Assembly (NCBI RefSeq): GCF_000156355.1
Contig: NZ_GG657883.1
Location: forward strand, 98,467 to 162,466
Length of the DNA: 64,000 nt
Source of the DNA: Methylophaga thiooxydans DMS010
GTDB lineage: Bacteria; Pseudomonadota; Gammaproteobacteria; Nitrosococcales; Methylophagaceae
Reading direction: 5' to 3'
Shown here: positions 57,401 to 64,000 of the stretch, one piece after another
How the letters are laid out: each line of letters starts with the position of its first letter
Position numbering within the stretch: position 1 is the first letter of the stretch
Notes under the pieces: generated by a model
The model's database searches: none
What the model was told of the DNA's origin: nothing
Seen by the model: the letters and a program-made list of their open reading frames with translations, nothing else
Translations under genes and position numbers: made by a program

Positions 57401-58341
57401 TGCGGTGGATGATGTTTTCGCAGTGCTTCAGAAACATCACGGATATCGCGTTCACCGGCTAAGAAAATCAATACATCGCCAGGGCCTTCACGGCACAGTT
57501 CATCAACAGCCGCGACAATACCTTGCACCATATCGTAATCGGGGGAATCTTCATCCGGTGTTTGCAACGGGCGGTAACGGACATCAACCGGATAAGTTCG
57601 ACCACTAACTTCGATAACGGGAGCGTTATCAAAATGTTTGGAAAATCGCTCGGTATCAATCGTTGCTGAGGTAATAATGACTTTCAGATCGGGACGTTTC
57701 GGTAATAATTGTTTGATATAACCCAGTAGAAAGTCGATATTGAGACTGCGTTCGTGCGCCTCGTCAATAATCAACGTGTCGTATTGATTTAGGAATTTGT
57801 CGTTTTGGGTTTCGGCGAGCAGAATGCCATCGGTCATCAACTTTACATAGCTTTGCTCAGCGTTGACCTGATCATGAAAACGCACCTTATAGCCGACCGT
57901 TTTACCAATTTCTGAACCTAGTTCTTCAGCAATTCTCGTCGCGACGGTACGCGCTGCAATACGCCTTGGTTGTGTGTGACCGATCAGACCGGTGACGCCC
58001 CGACCTAATTCAAGACAAATTTTAGGTAATTGTGTGGTTTTACCTGAGCCGGTTTCACCACACAGAATAATGACTTGGTTGTCCTGAATTGCCTTGGCAA
58101 TTTCTTCACGCCGCTCAATAACGGGTAACTCTGCATTGAACGTTGGCTTGGGGATGTTTGCCAAACGGCGGGAAGCGCGATCAGCAGATGTTTGAATCTG
58201 ACCCGCCAGCTTTTCCAACTGTGCATCCGTATGCTGTTGTTTTTGCAGTTGTTGCCAACGCCGTTGCAAACGATGCCTGTCTGTCAGCATGGTTGTTTGC
58301 AGTAGGGCGTTGATTTCTGGTGTCTGCTTGTTCACGGGCAA
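54448..58341 (-). CDS. hrpA: ATP-dependent RNA helicase HrpA
   Basis: A 1297-residue DEAH-box helicase of normal length. Walker A is GETGSGKTTQLPK (residue ~94), with DEAH in LIIDEAHERSLNIDF, SATID, TNVAETSLTVPGIRYVVD and QRAGRCGR following. The OB fold and the long C-terminal DUF3418 region are present. HrpA resolves stalled ribosomes and acts in mRNA metabolism. The stop abuts the end of the convergent GGDEF-EAL gene. Confidence 0.97.
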   Translation of the reverse strand: MPVNKQTPEINALLQTTMLTDRHRLQRRWQQLQKQQHTDAQLEKLAGQIQTSADRASRRLANIPKPTFNAELPVIERREEIAKAIQDNQVIILCGETGSGKTTQLPKICLELGRGVTGLIGHTQPRRIAARTVATRIAEELGSEIGKTVGYKVRFHDQVNAEQSYVKLMTDGILLAETQNDKFLNQYDTLIIDEAHERSLNIDFLLGYIKQLLPKRPDLKVIITSATIDTERFSKHFDNAPVIEVSGRTYPVDVRYRPLQTPDEDSPDYDMVQGIVAAVDELCREGPGDVLIFLAGERDIRDVSEALRKHHPPQTEILPLFARQSASEQNRVFKTGGQRRIILATNVAETSLTVPGIRYVVDPGNARISRYSVRNKVQRLPIEKISQSSANQRAGRCGRVAAGICIRLYDEEDFTARPAFTDPEILRTNLGSVILQMSALKLGDPAKFPFINPPPQKMINDGYRLLDELNAVDRQRRITETGRQLAKLPIDPRIARMLLAGADHHSLTEVLIIASALSIQDPRERPMDKQQAADEAHSKYKDERSDFVSFIKLWNLYHEKKKHLSQNKLRKYCKENFLSFLRLREWHDIHQQLHIQLGELGLKFNQQEASYDAIHQALLCGLLSHIAFKSDKYEYTGARNLKLQIFPGSALHKKGPKWLMAAELVETGRLYARIVAKIDPTWIEPLAGSLIKRQYSDPHWEKKPAQVVAFESASLYGLPIVTRRRVHYGPIDPELSNEIFIREALVNGDWHCRAPFFKQNQTLIADIELLEQKSRRRDVLVDEDILFTFYRERIPHNIINGAGFEKWRKEAEKESPNLLFLSRDQLMQHDAEQVTADYYPDQMLINRVPLPLEYHFEPGKQHDGITQTIPLSLLNQTSPERYDWLVPGLLRDKVIFLIKALPKSLRRHFIPVPNYADQCLKQLSPESGALLPALSESLRKLSGVEIDASDWRTDDLPLYLQMNFKLVDDDGKLLDESRDLATLKENWAREAAASFRQIPDSEYEQQGLTSWQFNDLPEQVTLEQNGLEMTAYPTLVDKGDCVDLTLMDTASQAKELTHSGLRRLFMLVQADAVKYLSKNLPNLKQMCLHYANVPPSPYEAKHNSQHTPCEQLKTDLIHVAFDRCFLIAQPAIRTADDFQRRLDERRSDLIKIAADLAQSIAGPLAEYHAIAKRLGNNMPLNAIHAVNDIREQLGYLIYQGFVHNTPDEALKRLPVYCQAAGSRLDKLLTDPAKDKQRMAEVMPHWQKFTQKVNKIETPEFWVYRWMLEEFRVSIFAQELKTAYPISAKRLQKQWQDC

Positions 58342-58360
58342 TTAGGCAAAAGCCTTTATT

Positions 58361-59326
58361 CTACAGCGTCCATGCTAATGAGACAGTATATTTGAAGTCA
58401 TTTTTATCAATGCCTTGCTCTGTTGCTGAATCATACTCATTTAAAAGCCCCACCTTGAGGGCAACGCCGGCATAGCTGTTTACGTCCAACAGCCAGTCAA
58501 ATGAGGTGAGATTACGGTATTCAGTCGTATCCTTCAGGCTGGGGTAGAGCGTATTGGCGAATTTGATGCGTTGCTGGTCATTCATATCCCACTGCGACTC
58601 AATACCAACCAAACCTTCTGGTGTGAATTCTTCGCGTTCTCCTCCCAGGGTTTGATTAAAACCAAGACCGGTACGACCGAGTAAGAGAAAGCTCTCAGTA
58701 TTGGAAAATTCATACCCCACACCCGCATTGCCATTTACGCGGTAATCCCAGTCTTTGAACTCATCCATATCAAAACGCCCCCCAGCAAATTGAAACCAGG
58801 GGGTGCTGGGGCGTAACCAGTCACGATTAACCGAGCTGTAAAAACTATGGTCGGATAATTCATCTTCTGATTTAGCTCTGAAATAGGCTGTGCGGTGAGC
58901 GATACGGGTATATTCACTTTCATAATCAGCGGTAAAGCCAAGATTTACTTGATGATTCTGTGATTTGCCAGCGCTACCCGCAATACCTAAATCAAAGCGA
59001 CGTTCCCAACCGGTTAGTAGCCCGGTGCCAAACAGACCATTATCATCATGTGATTTTTCTGATTCTTTTTCTGTATGGGCTGGCGTTGTTTCAGCAGTAG
59101 CGACGACCTCATTTGCCTCATCATTAATACTGATTCTGCTAATTTTAGATTTACTTAACTGCATTTTTCCTAAAACAGGATGCACGATGCTGATATGACT
59201 ATCGGTGTGTTTGATGAGATCTGCGGTGAGTTCATCACCGTTAGTTAATTCAATGGTCGAGGGTGCTGCTTGCAGCATGAGTGGCCAGACACATAAAGCA
59301 GATACAAGAATCTTAGTGAAAGACAT
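58361..59326 (-). CDS. DUF481 outer-membrane beta-barrel protein
   Basis: A 321-residue protein with signal peptide (MSFTKILVSALCVWPLMLQA). It begins with a small domain STIELTNGDELTADLIKH, and the remaining ~200 residues are alternating beta strands typical of the DUF481 (YdiY-like) barrel: NLGFTADYESEYTRIAHRTAYFRA, FQFAGGRFDMDEFKD and the terminal KYTVSLAWTL. Its function is unknown; an acid- or salt-inducible family in some species. I chose ATG 59326 because the longer frame lacks a signal peptide. Confidence 0.88.
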   Translation of the reverse strand: MSFTKILVSALCVWPLMLQAAPSTIELTNGDELTADLIKHTDSHISIVHPVLGKMQLSKSKISRISINDEANEVVATAETTPAHTEKESEKSHDDNGLFGTGLLTGWERRFDLGIAGSAGKSQNHQVNLGFTADYESEYTRIAHRTAYFRAKSEDELSDHSFYSSVNRDWLRPSTPWFQFAGGRFDMDEFKDWDYRVNGNAGVGYEFSNTESFLLLGRTGLGFNQTLGGEREEFTPEGLVGIESQWDMNDQQRIKFANTLYPSLKDTTEYRNLTSFDWLLDVNSYAGVALKVGLLNEYDSATEQGIDKNDFKYTVSLAWTL

Positions 59327-59354
59327 AAAGGGATCCAAAAAAATTAACAGCCAA

Positions 59355-59386
59355 ACAAAAACGGCAGCACTGAAAACAGTGCTGCC
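59355..59386 (-). terminator. Rho-independent terminator of the pentapeptide gene
   Basis: GGCAGCACTG (59363-59372) and CAGTGCTGCC (59377-59386) form a perfect ten-base stem with a four-base loop. On the minus strand it is followed by GTTTTTGTTT, so it terminates transcripts from 59417-59881 and neighbours. Confidence 0.9.
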
Positions 59387-59416
59387 ATTAGTCAAAATTA
59401 AGTAGCGATGTGGTGT

Positions 59417-59881
59417 TTAGCAACCGCTGTTATTGAGCTCTCCGTTGGGCATTGTGGTGTTGCAATAAAGTACACCGCGCATTTGAGCATTGTCGACACT
59501 CGCACCGGTTAGATCCGCATCGGTCAGATCAGCAAAAATTAACTGACTACCGTTGAGGTTTGCACCTTTGAGATTAGCGCCGTTGAGTAAAGCATAATCC
59601 ATTAAGGAGTTTGACGCGTCAGCACCTTCAAGGTTTGCACCCTGCATTTTTGAGTGGGTAAACCAGACACCGACAAGCGTGGCTTGGCTAAGATTGATAC
59701 CGTTTAAGATAGACTCGCTCATATCAGCACCACTAAAATCTTTGCCACTTAGATCGGCCTCACTCAAATTACAGTGATGACATTGGCGTGTTTCTAGTAA
59801 ACGGTCGACATAAATTTGTTCAAATGCGGCAGCACTACCTGTGCAAATTAGTCCAGCTAATAGAAGGGCTTTTTTCATCAT
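59417..59881 (-). CDS. Exported pentapeptide-repeat protein
   Basis: A 154-residue protein with a signal peptide (ALLLAGLICTGSAAA). It is followed by about ten A(D/N)LxX pentapeptide repeats, seen in CNLSEADLSGKDFSGADMSE, GANLKGANLNGSQLIFADLT and similar. These fold as a right-handed quadrilateral beta helix. A CHHC pair near the start and two C-terminal cysteines may form disulphides. The function of such periplasmic pentapeptide proteins is unknown. Its ATG follows GGAGACG. Confidence 0.85.
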   Translation of the reverse strand: MMKKALLLAGLICTGSAAAFEQIYVDRLLETRQCHHCNLSEADLSGKDFSGADMSESILNGINLSQATLVGVWFTHSKMQGANLEGADASNSLMDYALLNGANLKGANLNGSQLIFADLTDADLTGASVDNAQMRGVLYCNTTMPNGELNNSGC

Positions 59882-59891
59882 CGTCTCCTGC

Positions 59892-60491
59892 TTAGTCCTG
59901 TGCGGGCCAGTTACTATGGAAAAACTGTTGCTGTAATGGACGACGAGCGCGTTCTTTTAGTTCCCGTTCCATTTGTTCTTCAGTCAGGCTGTCAAGCGCT
60001 GCTGGATGACCGATTGCAATCATTGACCACATATGGATATCGTCAGGTATGGCGAAAGATTGATGCATTTTTTCCGCATCAAAGCCACCCATTTGATGGC
60101 TCATTAACCCCATCGCTGTGGCTTGCAAACACAAACTGATACTCGCCGCACCGGTGTCATAACCCGACCAACGGTTTGCCTTGTCGTTTTGTGAAAAGGT
60201 TGGCACAGAAGCAGCTAAAATTAAAATAGGTGCGTTTTGTGCCCACTCCTGGTTGCCGGGAGCCAGGGCATCGAATGCTTTTTGCCAAGCAGCTTCATCA
60301 CGAAACTTGTTGCAGATAAGATAACGCCACGGTGCATCACCAAAACAAGACGGTGCCCATCGAGCGGCTTCTAATAAGGCAGTAACTTGTTCATCCGTTA
60401 CCGGAACCGTGGCGTCATAAGCCCGACCACTCCAGCGTTCTGCTAGCACTTTTTCAATAGGCTGTTCAGTATCTGCAGGTTTTTGAATCAT
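59892..60491 (-). CDS. Nitroreductase family protein
   Basis: A 199-residue flavoprotein of the nitroreductase superfamily. The FMN-binding Arg-Ser-type region is AERWSGRAYDATVP, with ALLEAARWAPSCFGDAPWRYL and GAASISLCLQATAMGLMSHQMGGFD following. It reduces nitro compounds, quinones or flavins with NAD(P)H; the natural substrate is unknown. It ends ten bases before the pentapeptide gene and starts three bases after yhbY, so the three may be cotranscribed. Confidence 0.93.
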   Translation of the reverse strand: MIQKPADTEQPIEKVLAERWSGRAYDATVPVTDEQVTALLEAARWAPSCFGDAPWRYLICNKFRDEAAWQKAFDALAPGNQEWAQNAPILILAASVPTFSQNDKANRWSGYDTGAASISLCLQATAMGLMSHQMGGFDAEKMHQSFAIPDDIHMWSMIAIGHPAALDSLTEEQMERELKERARRPLQQQFFHSNWPAQD

Positions 60492-60494
60492 AAA

Positions 60495-60788
60495 TTACCT
60501 TGGAAGTTGAATAGATGGCTCTTTGGCTGGGCGGTAAAAACCACCGATATGACCGATCACTTGAACCAGATCTGCGCCCGTTTTGTTTGAAATTTCATCT
60601 AACATGGCTTTACGATCTGCGCGTTCCTGACCACTAACTCGCACTTTAATCAGTTCGTGATGTTCCAGCGCATTATCAATTTCACTCAGAACGGCGTCGG
60701 TTAAACCACTGTTTCCAATCATCACAACGGGTTTGAGTGTGTGTGCCAATCCTCTCAGATAGCGCTTTTGTTTGTCAGTCACTGCCAT
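60495..60788 (-). CDS. yhbY: Ribosome assembly RNA-binding protein YhbY
   Basis: A 97-residue CRM-domain protein. It has LTDKQKRYLRGLAHTLKPVVMIGNSGLTD and ALEHHELIKVRVSG, with the GxxG-type GNSGLT loop that binds RNA. It associates with pre-50S particles. It is divergent from rlmKL. Confidence 0.95.
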   Translation of the reverse strand: MAVTDKQKRYLRGLAHTLKPVVMIGNSGLTDAVLSEIDNALEHHELIKVRVSGQERADRKAMLDEISNKTGADLVQVIGHIGGFYRPAKEPSIQLPR

Positions 60789-60836
60789 AAAAATGCTCTT
60801 GTATATTAAAATACAAGATTATATCAGGAACGGAAT

Positions 60837-63041
60837 ATGGCTAAACAATACAAGTTCACCGTGACGGCTGCCAGAGGCATGTTGCCGTTACTTGCTGATG
60901 AGCTGAAACAGCTCGGCATTAAAAACAGTAAACAAGAAGCGGGCAATATTCGTTTTACCGGTGAGCTGGAAGACGCCTATAAAGTCTGCTTGTGGTCACG
61001 AGTGGCGATACGGGTATTGATGCCGATAGCCCATCTGAATGCCGAAACCCCCGAGCAGTTATATGACGGTGTTAAAGCCTTGGCCTGGGAAGAGCATATT
61101 AACGCCGAAGACAGCACCTTGGCTGTCGATTTCAACAGTTTTCGTTCCAAAATCAAACATAGCCAATATGGCGCACAGAAAGTCAAAGATGCGATTGTCG
61201 ACCGTTTCCGTGAGCAAACCGGTTTACGTCCCTCTGTTGATTTATTTCAGCCAGACTTACGCATCAATGTTTATGTAAAACATAATCAAGCCATTGTCAG
61301 CATTGATTTGTCAGGTGAAAGCCTGCACAAGCGTGGTTATCGTACGCACAACACAGCAGCGCCACTGAAAGAAAATCTTGCTGCGGCGATCTTGCTAAAA
61401 GCCGAATGGCCGAGACTCGCCAAACAAGGTTGGGCATTAGTTGATCCGATGTGTGGCTCAGGTACGTTTCTTATCGAAGCGGCGATGATTGCCGCCGATA
61501 TTGCGCCCGGCATCGCACGCGATTATTTTGGCTTTAGTTTCTGGAAGCAACATGACCGTGAATGCTGGAAGCGACTCAAAGCGGATGCCGAACGCCGCCG
61601 TCAGGCAGGTCTTGCACGCTTACCCGTAATGCTGGGTGGTGATAATGATTCTAAAGCCGTTTTAGCGGCCAGAGAAAACATTGCTGAAGCTGGCTTGGCT
61701 GAACGTATTCAGGTTCATGAAAGAAGCCTGCTTGACTGGCCTTCAGTGAGTCGAGACTTACCCAATGTAGGCTTAATGGTGTGTAACCCGCCTTATGGTG
61801 AACGGATAGGCCAGCGTGATGAGTTACATCATTTGTATGAGAGTTTGGGAAATGTCATTCATGAGTTTTTGCCAGGCTGGCGAACAGCGTTGATTACCGA
61901 TAACGCTCAGCTTGGTAAGTTCACCGGGTTAACGATGTTTGACACGGTGCCGTTTGATAACGGGCCCATTCCTTGTGATGTGCTGTTTTATCGTGCGCCT
62001 AAACCAGTCCGTTCGACGGAAATGTTACATGCCTCTTCATTAACCGATGAGGATTCAGAAGCGGTTGCCGATGCGACTAAAGTAACAATTACTGAGCAGG
62101 GCAGAATGTTTGCAAACCGCTTGATGAAAAATATCAAACATCTGGCAAAGTGGGCGCGTAAAAATGAACTGTCTTGTTATCGTGTTTACGATGCTGACTT
62201 GCCTGATTATGCTTTTGCGATTGATCTATATGGCGAATACGTGCACGTTCAAGAATATGCGCCGCCCAAGCAGATCGACCCACAAAAAGCGGTTGAGCGT
62301 CTTAAAGAAGCGATGCAACTGATCCCGGAAGTGCTCGATTTACCATCAAATCAAGTGGTGCTGAAAGTACGTCAGAAACAGCGCGGGACTCAACAGTACG
62401 AAGTACAGTCCTCGCATAATCAGCGCTTTGAAGTGGCAGAAAATGGTTTGAAGTTTTGGGTTAACTTAACGGATTATTTAGACACAGGTTTGTTTCTTGA
62501 CCACCGTGATACTCGCCAGTTGTTGTTGCAAAAGGCAGCCGGTAAAGACTTTCTAAACTTATTTTCGTATACCGGATCTGCCACCGTTTATGCTGCCGCA
62601 GGGCAGGCAAAATCAACGACCAGTGTGGATATGTCAAATACCTATCTGGCGTGGGCGCAGGACAATATGCGTTTAAATCAGCTCAATGGTGAACAGCATC
62701 ATTTTGTTCGTGCTAATTGTCTGGAATGGTTACAAGCAGCACAACAAGAACAACAACGGTTTGGTTTGATTTTTCTGGATCCACCAACGTTTTCAAACTC
62801 TAGTCGAATGGAAGGCGTGTTTGATATTCAGCGTGATCATGTCTCGCTATTAAAAATGACGAGTCATTTATTAACTGATGATGGGTGTTTAATTTTTTCA
62901 ACTAACCGACGTGATTTTAAACTGGCTGTTGATGAATTGAGCGATCTGGACATTTCAGATATTACTCAAAGCACATTGCCAAAAGATTTTGAGCGTAATA
63001 ACAAAATTCATTATTGCTGGATGATTCGACGAGCTGCGTAG
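60837..63041 (+). CDS. rlmKL: Bifunctional 23S rRNA methyltransferase RlmKL
   Basis: A 734-residue fusion protein. RlmL half: THUMP domain (~60-160) and SAM motif DPMCGSGTFLIEAAMIA (~204) with catalytic VCNPPYGERIG (~317). RlmK half: FLNLFSYTGSATVYAAAGQ (~577) and FLDPPTFSNSSRMEG (~644). It makes m2G2445 and m7G2069 in 23S rRNA. The length matches the E. coli fused form. The ATG follows CAGGAACGGAAT. Confidence 0.96.
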   Translation: MAKQYKFTVTAARGMLPLLADELKQLGIKNSKQEAGNIRFTGELEDAYKVCLWSRVAIRVLMPIAHLNAETPEQLYDGVKALAWEEHINAEDSTLAVDFNSFRSKIKHSQYGAQKVKDAIVDRFREQTGLRPSVDLFQPDLRINVYVKHNQAIVSIDLSGESLHKRGYRTHNTAAPLKENLAAAILLKAEWPRLAKQGWALVDPMCGSGTFLIEAAMIAADIAPGIARDYFGFSFWKQHDRECWKRLKADAERRRQAGLARLPVMLGGDNDSKAVLAARENIAEAGLAERIQVHERSLLDWPSVSRDLPNVGLMVCNPPYGERIGQRDELHHLYESLGNVIHEFLPGWRTALITDNAQLGKFTGLTMFDTVPFDNGPIPCDVLFYRAPKPVRSTEMLHASSLTDEDSEAVADATKVTITEQGRMFANRLMKNIKHLAKWARKNELSCYRVYDADLPDYAFAIDLYGEYVHVQEYAPPKQIDPQKAVERLKEAMQLIPEVLDLPSNQVVLKVRQKQRGTQQYEVQSSHNQRFEVAENGLKFWVNLTDYLDTGLFLDHRDTRQLLLQKAAGKDFLNLFSYTGSATVYAAAGQAKSTTSVDMSNTYLAWAQDNMRLNQLNGEQHHFVRANCLEWLQAAQQEQQRFGLIFLDPPTFSNSSRMEGVFDIQRDHVSLLKMTSHLLTDDGCLIFSTNRRDFKLAVDELSDLDISDITQSTLPKDFERNNKIHYCWMIRRAA

Positions 63042-63125
63042 CGAATAAAAACTATTAGCGTGACATCTTTCTGACATGTTTGTGCTGTAAATTGCTGGCG
63101 TATTAGCTATCTATGGAGTACAGCC

Positions 63126-63299
63126 TTGTCTACATCAGCACAATACGTCGAACAGTTTGAAAGTTTAGATGATTGGAAAAAATTCGGCCCGGATTTGGGA
63201 AACGAATATTTCCCTAAGTTCAATATCCCGACGCAAACCTATCATCAATGGTTAAAAGAAAACCCGCAAGGTGTCATCGGCAACGTGGTGACAAACTAA
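63126..63299 (+). CDS. Small hypothetical protein, 57 residues (TTG start)
   Basis: A 58-codon frame from TTG 63126 to TAA 63297-63299. It is preceded by TATGGAGTACAGCC, whose GGAG is well spaced, and its codons are similar in composition to neighbouring genes. The product starts MSTSAQYVEQFESLDDWKKF and has several aromatic residues, a tidy soluble helical protein. I do not recognise a family. Its 3' end overlaps the convergent ParA gene by four bases. Confidence 0.55.
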   Translation: MSTSAQYVEQFESLDDWKKFGPDLGNEYFPKFNIPTQTYHQWLKENPQGVIGNVVTN

Positions 63300-64000
63300 A
63301 AATCTGATAGCGTGGCTTTTATATCCTGCCATAAAGACGCATATGCCTTGCTGACATGTGCGTTTCTATCAAATGCCGGGAGTGGCGCCTGATGATCGCC
63401 CATCCTCTCCACCACAGCGGCATAGGGAATGGGGGTCGGTAATCCATTTTTGAGCATTTTAGGTGGGTGTGCCAACATCAAGCGATGTAAACTTCTTCGC
63501 CTATCCACCATCGTAAAGAAGGCGTGTAAGCGTTTAGGTTTCAGCTTGTTTTTCTTGAAAAAATCTCGGGTCTGCTCGAAGGTACGCAATGATAAGTGGG
63601 TCGGAATCAAAGGCAGGTATAACGCGTCAGCCGTATCGAAAATTTGTTCACTGAGTAAAGAAAAGCTCGGCGGACAATCCAAAATGATCAGCGCATAGTT
63701 TTCACTGAAAGGTTCAATCAGCTTCGCAATTAAATTACGTTGCCCTTGTTCACTTTGCAGTTGTAATTGCTGTTCGAGATCACGAATAGAAAAATCCGCT
63801 GGAATAATATCCAAGTGCTGATAATTGGTAGGTTTGACCAGATTCCCGATGGGTGTTTTCCCGTTCAGAATTTTCTTGGGCTGAGCTTTCGATTTGGCTT
63901 TACTGTCTAACAACCAGCTTGCAGCACCTTGTGGGTCAAGATCCCAGAGCAGGGTAGGTATCCCTTCATTGGCAGCATGCCACGCGATATTGACCGCCGA
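63296..64000 (-). CDS. ParA-family ATPase (partial, N-terminus beyond window)
   Basis: A ParA/MinD-type ATPase cut by the window edge; 234 codons are visible. The frame begins SAVNIAWHAANEGIPTLLWD, which in this family follows directly after the deviant Walker A lysine-threonine, so that motif lies just outside. The Walker A' Asp is in LLWDLDPQGAAS, and the Walker B is YALIILDCPPSFS. The mid-domain TSPADALYLPLIPTHLSL-type strand is present. A partner ParB is not in the window, so a role in chromosome, plasmid or protein positioning is open. Confidence 0.88.
   Translation of the reverse strand, partial: SAVNIAWHAANEGIPTLLWDLDPQGAASWLLDSKAKSKAQPKKILNGKTPIGNLVKPTNYQHLDIIPADFSIRDLEQQLQLQSEQGQRNLIAKLIEPFSENYALIILDCPPSFSLLSEQIFDTADALYLPLIPTHLSLRTFEQTRDFFKKNKLKPKRLHAFFTMVDRRRSLHRLMLAHPPKMLKNGLPTPIPYAAVVERMGDHQAPLPAFDRNAHVSKAYASLWQDIKATLSDF

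Overview
The window looks like the chromosome of a gammaproteobacterium with moderate G+C. The core genes (rpe, tsaB, cmoA-cmoB, tamA-tamB, dksA, zipA-ligA, hrpA, rlmKL, yhbY, darP, cysZ, hslR) are gammaproteobacterial in type and arrangement. Acetyl-CoA synthetase beside an AraC-controlled aldehyde dehydrogenase, an FdhD formate dehydrogenase factor and a small single-haem cytochrome c suggest an aerobic C1/C2 oxidiser. Methylophaga or a relative is my best guess, but this is inference from gene content only.

Layout. 1-10.5 kb: gph/rpe, a DUF3530 plus spermidine-synthase-like pair, an L,D-transpeptidase, a YgiQ radical SAM protein, a cytochrome b561-YceI operon, and the tRNA-modification run tsaB-cmoA-cmoB (overlapping genes). 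10.9-14.8 kb: tRNA-Ser(UGA) with its own promoter and terminator, yccA-like, DUF2892, moaA-fdhD, mazG-like and hslR. 14.8-19.5 kb: acs, an aldehyde dehydrogenase and a divergent AraC regulator with an inverted repeat between them. 19.6-25.4 kb: tamA-tamB, then a bidirectional terminator shared with dksA. 26.4-27.5 kb: an aminotransferase.

27.9-40.1 kb is an accessory island and the most interesting part. It carries a run of integron attC sites (28698, 30595, 31410, 31830 and a decayed one at 32502), each placed just after a single gene, with no integron integrase in the window. This is what is called a CALIN, a cluster of attC sites lacking an integrase. The cassettes encode a two-helix membrane protein, an OLD-type ATPase/TOPRIM nuclease, a protein with a HEPN-like R-x4-H motif, a small lipoprotein and a dihydrofolate-reductase-fold protein. 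Further along, a reversed SDR oxidoreductase and an SMR efflux pump also have cassette-style borders. The rest of the island holds a YHYH lipoprotein, several unrecognised secreted proteins and lipoproteins, and a frameshifted GNAT acetyltransferase. The ATPase/TOPRIM and HEPN-like cassettes are plausible phage-defence genes.

40.7-64 kb returns to the core: a membrane protein with a cytochrome b561, a DUF3096 protein, a BFD-like ferredoxin, cysZ, queF, zipA-ligA-ybiB-yjbQ-darP, a PhoPQ-like two-component system with a PepSY-like protein, cytochrome c, a glycine-zipper protein, a GGDEF-EAL protein, hrpA, a DUF481 porin-like protein, a pentapeptide protein, a nitroreductase, yhbY, rlmKL, an unrecognised 57-residue gene and a ParA-family gene cut by the window edge.
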